A stretch of DNA of 11,349 bases from Pavlovales sp. CCMP2436 (Eukaryota > Haptophyta > Pavlovophyceae > Pavlovales), in NCBI GenBank assembly GCA_026770615.1, contig MU631309.1:773166-784514 (forward strand), read 5' to 3'. The notes under the pieces were generated by a model. The model saw only the letters and a program-made list of their open reading frames with translations, was not told where the DNA came from and searched no databases. Below are positions 6,579-11,349 of the stretch, in pieces (the first letter of the stretch is position 1; the number at the start of each line of letters is the position of its first letter). The position numbers and the translations under genes were made by a program.

Positions 6579-6766
6579 GCACCTAAATGGACGTGAGCGT
6601 TGTGTGTGGGGTGGGGAGGGGGGGGGGAGCCTATGGCAATTGCTACGAGTTCACCACCAACCTCACCTCTACCACCACCATCCCTACTGCCAGGACTAAC
6701 GTCTGACGTCGACCAAGTCAGTGAGTGAACAACACCTGTTGAACCATGCTGAGCCGCTATATATAT
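6579..6766 (+). repeat. dispersed repeat B, long copy (3' flank of the RGG gene)
   Basis: This 188-bp block, from GCACCTAAATGGACGTGAGC to GAGCCGCTATATATAT, matches the reverse complement of 10997-11177 throughout, apart from differences in a G-run and scattered substitutions. In the right-hand copy the first bases are the last codons and TAA stop of the RGG protein gene, so this is a copy of that gene's stop codon and 3' flank. The 3' end coincides with that of the short copy at 2575-2631. A D copy follows three bases later. Confidence 0.85.
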
Positions 6767-6768
6767 AT

Positions 6769-6834
6769 CAGCGCTCAGACCAGCACAACATTCAGAACAG
6801 TCAGACGCCAGCTTGAATCCCTATCATAAATATA
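6769..6834 (+). repeat. dispersed repeat D, copy abutting B
   Basis: CAGCGCTCAGACCAGCAC... to ATCATAAATATA matches 5329-5394 almost perfectly. It starts within the shared unit and not at its beginning, while the 3' end is the same as in the long copy. Confidence 0.9.
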
Positions 6835-7481
6835 TTCACCTAGCAATTTATCGGGAAGTCGCTACTGGCACGTATACCCTGCAAGCACCAAGCCCGCACC
6901 ACCTCCAGGCGTGGCGCAGCTGGGATGTCCCCGCGGCGTAGACGGCCTTTTAACAATAAAGTCCAGTAGAGCGGGGAATTCAGCCTACCGTGGGATCTTC
7001 GGGGCGCCGGCGGTATGCAGCAACGCGCCGAGCGTACGACGGACCTGATTCTCCCCGCTGTCCAAGTGGGGCCCCACTGACAGGCAGGGACTACGTACTC
7101 AACGATTTGTTCACCACAGACGACTTCATCTCCATCCTCTTCCAGGTTTTCTACCTCGTGGAGCCGCACGTTGTTTTTTTGTTTTAGACTACGATTTACT
7201 ACAAAAATCAGACTGTGGGTTGCAGTTGGGCAAATCCAGAGGGCACGAGCTGGGGGGAAAGGCACTTGTTGTATGTGGGATCCTGTACTCGCTCAACTGT
7301 CGGCGAACGCTTCAGGTGCTTGCCTCGCCTCAGCCGTCGGAGTACAGGCGCCATGCCACTACGCCCCCGACAGGGGCTGCAAGTGGGGAGGCATTAAAAG
7401 AACTATTTTAAAAAAGTGTGTTCACACTTCCCTTTTATTAATGGTGTCGCCATTGCTGCCTTCTGGGGCGTTGATGCCCAC
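6835..7481. other. unassigned stretch, open on both strands
   Basis: A minus-strand frame (6840-7265, 141 codons) and plus-strand frames (6990-7187, 7171-7566) overlap here. Around 7090-7145 both strands read plausibly: plus gives YVLNDLFTTDDFISILFQ before a CAG|GTTTTC donor-like site, and minus gives an acidic LHEVENLEEDGDEVVCGEQ. I recognise neither and see no second supporting exon, so I do not call a gene. A possible gene fragment is the most that can be said. Confidence 0.35.
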
Positions 7482-7654
7482 CTACAGGGGAACGCGGGCA
7501 ATAAGAAGGGCGAATTTTGAGCTTGAGGCTGAGCTTCTTAGCAAATTACATACAAACAATGCTTAAATTTGCTTAAATGACATACAAACAATGCAAAAAA
7601 ACGAGGCTCGGCTTCTTATTACTACGGCTTCTTATTGCCCGCGACACCCTGTAG
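7482..7654. mobile_element. 173-bp MITE-like element with 27-bp terminal inverted repeats
   Basis: CTACAGGGGAACGCGGGC followed by AATAAGAAG (7482-7508) is inverted at 7628-7654 (CTTCTTATTGCCCGCG followed by ACACCCTGTAG) with about three mismatches. The interior carries a second, weaker GAGGCT(G/C)(A/G)GCTTCTTA direct repeat and two ACATACAAACAATGC copies (7548-7562, 7580-7594). There is no coding capacity. No clear target-site duplication is visible, so the superfamily is open. Confidence 0.7.
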
Positions 7655-7937
7655 CCGTGGAGCTCGTATCGTGCAAGGGTGTCAGGGCTGGCAACCCTCG
7701 CTTCCCTTTATTTCAACCGTGTCGTCAGATTTCCGAAGCAACATGGCGAGCAATCCTATAATTCGCTAATAGCTGAACTTTCAATATAAATTCTAGCGCG
7801 GAATAACAACAATGTGGTAGTTGCTTCAAGAAGATCTTTACTTAATTCATCATCGAATTAATTTGTATGTGCTGCACATGAGTCGTGGTCGTGGGCGCAC
7901 ACAGTATCATTCTGACTTCAGTGACTTCGAGTCTCAC
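7655..7937. other. 3' flank of the NTF2-like gene
   Basis: This stretch is moderately AT-rich and holds nothing I can name. It must contain the 3' untranslated region and end-formation site of the minus-strand gene that ends at 7938. An AT-rich block (AATTCATCATCGAATTAATTTG, roughly 7843-7864) is a candidate area. Confidence 0.4.
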
Positions 7938-8801
7938 TCACTGCATCGGAATCTTCTTGCGCGTGTTCGGGTCGAAACCCATGTTCTCCACGGCCTTGCC
8001 GAGCCGCTCGAAGCCCTCAAAGCGAAGTGAGGGTGTGTAGAGCGCCTGTGCCTCGGGAAAGGGAAGTGATTTGCCGATCGCCTTGAGGATGCCGAACACC
8101 GCTCCGAGGCCGTTGGTGTTGCCGATGCGCTTGTCCATCGTGTAGCCGACCGTGAGCGTGTACACCTTGCCTGACTCGTCGAAGAGCATGGACGACGCTT
8201 GAGGCGGCATCCGGATCTGCTTGCCCTCGCCCTTTATGATCGAGCCGCCAAACATGAGCGGGCCCGTGTGTGTTGCCGTAACACGGGAAAACCACCACAC
8301 ACGGTTTGGCTCGAGCGGGTCCACGTTAAACCACGCGTTGTCCATCGCGTCGGGTATCGCGTCCTTGACCTTGAAGGAGCCGAACGCGCGCAAGAACTCG
8401 GTGCGAGAGAGCGGGCCGACGATGGGTGCTACGAACTGGAAGTCAGCGGCGAGCAAGTCCTCGGCGCTGCAGCCCTCGGCCGTACCGAACTCCGCACCGA
8501 GCACGCGCTTCGTCCGGGCGATAAGATCGTCCGGCTTTAGCGCGAACGCCGAGCGCGCGAGCGTGGCGGGGACGTCGAGCTCGCCCTTGACGATGCTGCC
8601 CTTGACGTAGACGGGCTCATTTGCGAAGCGCTGTGCCGCCCACGGAGGCTTCTTGCGCCCGGTGGCCTTGCCGGAGCCGGAAAGCGCGTCGATGCAGTCG
8701 ACGAGCGCGATGCTGGGGATGCGGATCAGCGTGTTGAGAAGGTCGGCGGTGAGGAGGATGGTGGCGGTGAGGATGGAGCCGACGGCCACAAGTAGGTTCA
8801 T
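7938..8801 (-). CDS. NTF2/SnoaL-like hypothetical protein with N-terminal hydrophobic segment
   Basis: A single uninterrupted frame of 287 codons runs from ATG at 8801-8799 to TGA at 7940-7938. Residues 3-36 are hydrophobic (VAVGSILTATILLTADLL), suggesting a signal peptide or membrane anchor. A basic Gly/Ser/Lys linker follows (41-53). Residues about 92-225 have the features of the NTF2/SnoaL-like fold: a helix with FGTAEGCSAEDLLAADFQFVAP, then FLRAFGSF, DPLEPNRVWWFSRVTATHTG and YTLTVGYTMDKR. I recall closely similar hypothetical proteins from haptophytes and other algae with red-lineage plastids. The fold serves as a small-molecule-binding cone and may be catalytic, but no substrate is evident. 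The C-terminal part (226-287) with GFERLGKAVENMGFDP belongs to this algal family. Codon use is GC-rich at third positions, as expected of a host gene. The ATG is the first in the frame near a TATA-like box. Confidence 0.88.
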   Translation of the reverse strand: MNLLVAVGSILTATILLTADLLNTLIRIPSIALVDCIDALSGSGKATGRKKPPWAAQRFANEPVYVKGSIVKGELDVPATLARSAFALKPDDLIARTKRVLGAEFGTAEGCSAEDLLAADFQFVAPIVGPLSRTEFLRAFGSFKVKDAIPDAMDNAWFNVDPLEPNRVWWFSRVTATHTGPLMFGGSIIKGEGKQIRMPPQASSMLFDESGKVYTLTVGYTMDKRIGNTNGLGAVFGILKAIGKSLPFPEAQALYTPSLRFEGFERLGKAVENMGFDPNTRKKIPMQ

Positions 8802-8859
8802 GGTTCCAAGGACGGAAGACGGGGGAGTGGGCCGGCGCGAGATACTTCGATTTGTTGGC

Positions 8860-8867
8860 TTTTAAAA
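8860..8867 (-). promoter_or_regulatory. TATA-like box of the NTF2-like gene
   Basis: TTTTAAAA (self-complementary, so readable on the minus strand) lies about 59 bases upstream of the ATG at 8801 in otherwise GC-rich sequence. Position and composition fit a core promoter, but no transcript start is known. Confidence 0.35.
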
Positions 8868-8915
8868 TTCGGTTGAGGGCATCGAGAGAGGAAGCTCTGA
8901 TCGATTTTGATCATG

Positions 8916-8980
8916 GGGTCGGACGAGGATCGGACGGCGGGGGATCGTCGGACGGGGATCGGACGGGGATCGGACGGGGT
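8916..8980 (-). repeat. GGATCGGACGG short tandem repeats upstream of the NTF2-like gene
   Basis: On the plus strand GG(A/-)TCGGACG(A/G)GGATCGGACGG and further units follow one another with a period of about 11-12 bases, at least five in all. The last three are nearly identical (CGGACGGGGAT). The run sits roughly 50-110 bases upstream of the TATA-like box and could provide multiple factor-binding sites. Confidence 0.75.
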
Positions 8981-9233
8981 TAAAAAGGGCGCCAGAGGGC
9001 TGGGGCTCCACGGTATGTCCACGTGGAAAAGGGCAACCCCCCTCCAAAAATAACGTCCCCCAACTGCAGTGCGGACCCCTCGATTCTAGAACATTTCTGA
9101 ACTCAACTTTTTTAACATAATTCTGTTGTACACCATTCACACTCACTGACGGGGCATCTCTTTTCTTCTCTTAAAAAAAACTGAACGTCTTTCCAGCTGC
9201 GGGTGGAGCGGCAACATCAGAACCAACGATGAT
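8981..9233. other. upstream flank, no gene
   Basis: This is non-coding. It contains a CACGTG hexamer (9020-9025) and TTCTAGAA (9084-9091), possible but unproven binding sites. Frames here on the minus strand (8798-9022, 8862-9146) follow the tandem repeat and are not supported. Confidence 0.45.
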
Positions 9234-9445
9234 GAGAGGACTCGAGCGGAATAAATTTTATTGCATATATATATATATATTGCTGCGGCCACCGCGGCCG
9301 AGGCGTAATAAATTATATTGCATACATGGTGTAGGGGGAGTCTAGCTGGCGGTGTGTCAAGTTCAAGTCAAGCTGAACTTAGCGCTCCAACATAGGCTCC
9401 TACGCGCTACGTCGAAGTGCGGAACTGGTAGAAGTATATTACTAT

Positions 9446-9549
9446 TAGGGATTCAAGCTGGCGTCTGACTGTTCTGAATGTTTTGCTGGTCTGAGCGCTG
9501 CGTCGCCCATTGCCTGCTGCGTGCCTTAGTCGGCTGCGCTGGCTTGGGC
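9446..9549 (-). repeat. dispersed repeat D, inverted copy
   Basis: This is the reverse complement of 5280-5383, 104 bases with only a few differences (AAAACATTC versus ACAACATGC, GGGCGAC versus GAGCGAC). After the shared 3' end the tail differs (CTAATAGTAAT versus CTATCATAAAT). Confidence 0.9.
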
Positions 9550-9617
9550 GCCACCGCGCGTGCCGATAGATCTCCGGTAGTGTGCCCGGGCAAGGGCGTT
9601 TAGGGAGATGATCTGCT

Positions 9618-9637
9618 GGGTTAGGGTTAGGGTTAGG
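9618..9637 (+). repeat. interstitial telomere-type repeat (TTAGGG, about three units)
   Basis: GGGTTAGGGTTAGGGTTAGG lies inside the inverted-repeat element, 88 bases past the D copy. Only three units are present, so it is not a chromosome end. It could be a telomere-derived patch from break repair or chance. Confidence 0.7.
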
Positions 9638-9672
9638 TAGAAGTATATAATTTATTCCGCTCGAGCCCTCTC

Positions 9673-10173
9673 ACTGTCTCACATAGTACATAGTTGTTGA
9701 TTCATAACGTGGTGAACTATTTTACTGTAGTGTACCCTGCCAGGCCCACCCGAACTGACACAGCGATGACGACCTTCAGTAAAGTCGCCGGCTCCTAGCC
9801 CTGGCCAGAGTATAATTTGGTAAAACTGGGCAGGCCATGGTACCGGTCACTTGCGCGCGGTTGTGCCAATGAAGTGACCAACGGCATAAAAGTTTTGCGG
9901 CGGGAGTTGTGGCGGTTATTTGTTGCGATGCGAGGAGCCTCGAAATTTCGGCCGTGAATGTGATCTCGGTAGGTGGATCTTGAACTGTTTAATTATAGAA
10001 GTCATGTTTATCGAGAGGCTAGCGGTGTTGAACGCAAGCACGAGCTAAGAGAGGATTGGAGTCCGAGACGCGGTGAAGCGTCGAAGGCAGCTAGAGAGAG
10101 AGAGAGCTAGATTGAGTTGGCTCAGCGAGCTTAATAAAGGAATAAGCGAGAGCAAGCGTAACCGCCTTTTCTG
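9673..10173. other. non-coding spacer
   Basis: No gene is visible. A (GA)n run flanked by CTAG on both sides (CTAGAGAGAGAGAGAGCTAG, about 10091-10110) can fold on itself only weakly. The minus-strand frame 10045-10242 crosses it and the CCCTTTGTGGAA motif and looks accidental. Confidence 0.5.
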
Positions 10174-10209
10174 TAGACCCTTTGTGGAACTGTGGACCCC
10201 TTTGTGGAA
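10174..10209 (-). repeat. paired TTCCACAAAGGG motif, right copy (inverted)
   Basis: TAGACCCTTTGTGGAACTGT and then GGACCCCTTTGTGGAA is the reverse complement of the paired motif at 377-410, with slightly different spacing between the two units. Confidence 0.7.
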
Positions 10210-10328
10210 GGGTGGCAAGTTCCTATAGTTGTCGGATGGCAATCAGGATGTCAGACAGAGCCCAAGTGAGAGGACACTTGGGTTCCCGATATGTTAGTGC
10301 CAGTTACGCACCCTGGCCCGTTTCAAAA

Positions 10329-10969
10329 TCAGTTGCCGATTTTCCGACATGTCACCGAGTTGCTCGCCGGAGGCGTGGGGGGAGCACGAAGAAGGCGACG
10401 GGTAGCGGCGGTGGCGCCGGCGGGCGCATGCGCGTGCCTACACGCCAGCGCCCCGATACAAATATTGCCAAAGTTGGCCGCGGCGTTGGCCAGCAGTGCG
10501 TGCTTCGCGGTAGTCTGCTGGTACGGAACGAAGCCCACCATTGCCACCGTGACACACGCGCGCAGATGCTTGGCGAGCCCCATGGGCGCAGCCGCATCGC
10601 GGGTTGGACCCCGCCAGCGCATCGACGGGCCACGCGCTGCACCGCGCGCGCCTGTCGTCCCGCGCTGAAGCGAAGGAAGCGGTCGGCAAGGTGAGCGAGC
10701 GTGCATACGGAGACGGGAGAGCAACTCGAGCTTGCGTGTGCGCGTGCGGCAGGCCTGCGCGTTGGCCTCGCGAGACTCCTCCACGCGCGTGCGTGGCTGT
10801 AGTGGCGGAGATGCATCTCGTGCCGCCCAGCCGGCTGCGCGTGCAGAGGCCGCGCGCGCTGACGCTGCGCGCACGCTTCCTGTGGTATCCGTGTGCTCGG
10901 GATGGATCCCTGGATCTGAGCGTTTTTTTGCTCATTTCCAGTGCGATCCTCTCGGGGACGGATGTTTAA
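10329..10969. other. GC-rich stretch open on both strands, possible exon(s) of unknown strand
   Basis: On the minus strand an 84-codon frame (10583 down to 10329) begins MGLAKHLRACVTVAMVGF and includes QQTTAKHALLANAAANFGN, with gene-like codons. On the plus strand a frame ending SSRAEAKEAVGK runs into a good donor, AAG|GTGAGC, at 10691. The longer frames in this interval are Arg/Ala-rich shadows. I cannot decide between the strands, do not recognise a family, and would not annotate a gene without transcript support. Sequence from 10700 on is increasingly repetitive in CGCG. Confidence 0.3.
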
Positions 10970-10972
10970 CTA

Positions 10973-10991
10973 TATATTAATGTAAGGGGGG
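10973..10991 (+). repeat. TATATTAATGTA-G-tract motif
   Basis: TATATTAATGTAAGGGGGG is the best match to the motif at 681-698. Here it directly abuts the AT-rich 3' limit of the inverted B copy. Confidence 0.75.
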
Positions 10992-10996
10992 TTTAA

Positions 10997-11177
10997 ATAT
11001 ATATAGCGGCTCAGCATGGTTCAACAGGTGTTGTTCACTCACTGACTTGGTCGATGTCAGACGTTAGTCCTGGCAGCAGGGATGGTGGTGGTAGAGGTGA
11101 GGTTGGTGGTGAATTCGTAGCAATTGTCACAGGTCCCCCCCCCCCAACACACACAACGCTCACGTCCATTTAGGTGC
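10997..11177 (-). repeat. dispersed repeat B, original or 3'-flank copy
   Basis: Read on the minus strand, this runs from the last codons and stop of the RGG protein gene through about 160 bases of 3' flank to GAGCCGCT and a TA run. It is the counterpart of 6579-6766 and, for its last third, of 2575-2631. Because it continues into a coding frame at its 5' side, this copy is the best candidate for the source. Confidence 0.85.
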
Positions 11178-11349
11178 GTGTGCCCTGTCCGCCGCGGCCG
11201 CCGCGGCCACCGCGGCTGAGGCGTGCGCCCCGGTCGGCATTGTGGCTGCGCCAGTTGTCGTCACGGTACGCGCCGTCCGCGTGCGCAGGGGCGTCCTCGG
11301 GCCCGTTTGCCGAGCGGCCGGTGCGCTGGAACCAAGGTGCACCCCGGGC
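11170..11349 (-). CDS. C-terminal part of an RGG-repeat protein, running off the right edge
   Basis: On the minus strand the frame is open from base 11349 to TAA at 11172-11170, giving 59 residues. It reads WFQRTGRSANGPEDAPAH and later YRDDNWRSHNADRGARLS, ending RGGRGGRGGQGTRT. The RGG triplets mark a flexible Arg/Gly tail of the sort found on RNA-binding proteins, often methylated on Arg. The mixed Asp/Asn/Trp composition upstream is unlike a shadow frame. The start and any RNA-binding domain lie outside the window. The other minus frame (Ala/Thr-rich) is less convincing. The 3' flank of this gene equals repeat B. Confidence 0.5.
   Translation of the reverse strand, partial: ARGAPWFQRTGRSANGPEDAPAHADGAYRDDNWRSHNADRGARLSRGGRGGRGGQGTRT

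Larger units (their letters stand above)
9234..9672. mobile_element. 439-bp inverted-repeat element carrying a D copy and telomere-type repeats
   Basis: GAGAGGACTCGAGCGGAATA at 9234 onward is inverted as TATTCCGCTCGAGCCCTCTC ending at 9672. The arms extend 27 bases with two or three mismatches. Inside, 9245-9270 is partly repeated at about 9301-9325 (C-G-x-AATAAATT(T/A)TATTGCATA). There is a TA microsatellite, a fragment GCGGCCACCGCGGCCGAGG (9285-9303) resembling the RGG-coding end at 11207-11222, an inverted D repeat and three TTAGGG units. It has no coding capacity and could be a non-autonomous transposon into which other pieces inserted. Confidence 0.55.

Noticed and set aside
8221..8610. 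Plus-strand frames opposite the NTF2-like gene
   Set aside because: They are antisense shadows of a well-supported conserved coding sequence.
9084..9101. TTCTAGAA-CAT-TTCTGAA as a heat-shock element
   Set aside because: Only the first inverted unit is perfect and the spacing of the others is off; it is about 280 bases from the ATG, with no other support.
9763..9796. GATGA and CTGA-like boxes suggesting a C/D snoRNA
   Set aside because: The terminal stem is missing and the box order and spacing are wrong.

Overview
The window looks like nuclear DNA of a eukaryotic microalga, most likely a chlorophyll-c lineage such as a haptophyte. The evidence for this is coding DNA with G or C at most third positions, apparent short GT-AG introns, AT-rich and repeat-rich spacers, TTAGGG-type repeats, and one intact protein that resembles algal NTF2/SnoaL-like hypothetical proteins as I remember them. 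There are no bacterial operons, rRNA, tRNA or CRISPR arrays. The taxonomic call is an inference and has not been checked by a search.

Left part (1-3644): a possible partial minus-strand exon runs off the left edge, followed by a 56-bp direct repeat, a TGTA microsatellite and a multi-exon plus-strand gene (about 730-3644). Spliced, that gene reads as a Cys-rich, transposon-derived protein with a D-x-D-W-S-E-N motif, but it ends before the later motifs I would expect of the family. Its long intron (1745-2762) carries a 204-bp GC-rich tandem repeat and one copy of a dispersed repeat.

Middle (3645-7937): mostly non-coding and built from gene debris. It holds a splice-bounded exon fragment of a prolidase (Xaa-Pro dipeptidase, M24 family) with several decayed copies of its 5' end in front of it, two related minus-strand terminal-exon fragments, several copies of two dispersed repeat families (named B and D here), and a compact 173-bp inverted-repeat element.

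Right part (7938-11349): the one clearly intact gene is a minus-strand 287-aa NTF2-like protein with an N-terminal hydrophobic segment. Upstream of it are short GC-rich tandem repeats and a TATA-like box. Beyond that lies a roughly 440-bp inverted-repeat element (9234-9672) containing a D copy and three telomere-type repeats, then a GC-rich stretch open on both strands, and finally the C-terminal end of a minus-strand RGG-repeat protein that runs off the right edge. The stop codon and 3' flank of this RGG gene are the same sequence as dispersed family B. That suggests the B copies elsewhere in the window are pieces of this gene's 3' end, sharing one 3' limit but differing in where they start.

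The genes show no sign of working together. The main story is copying of exon ends and 3' gene ends into the neighbourhood by mobile-element activity.
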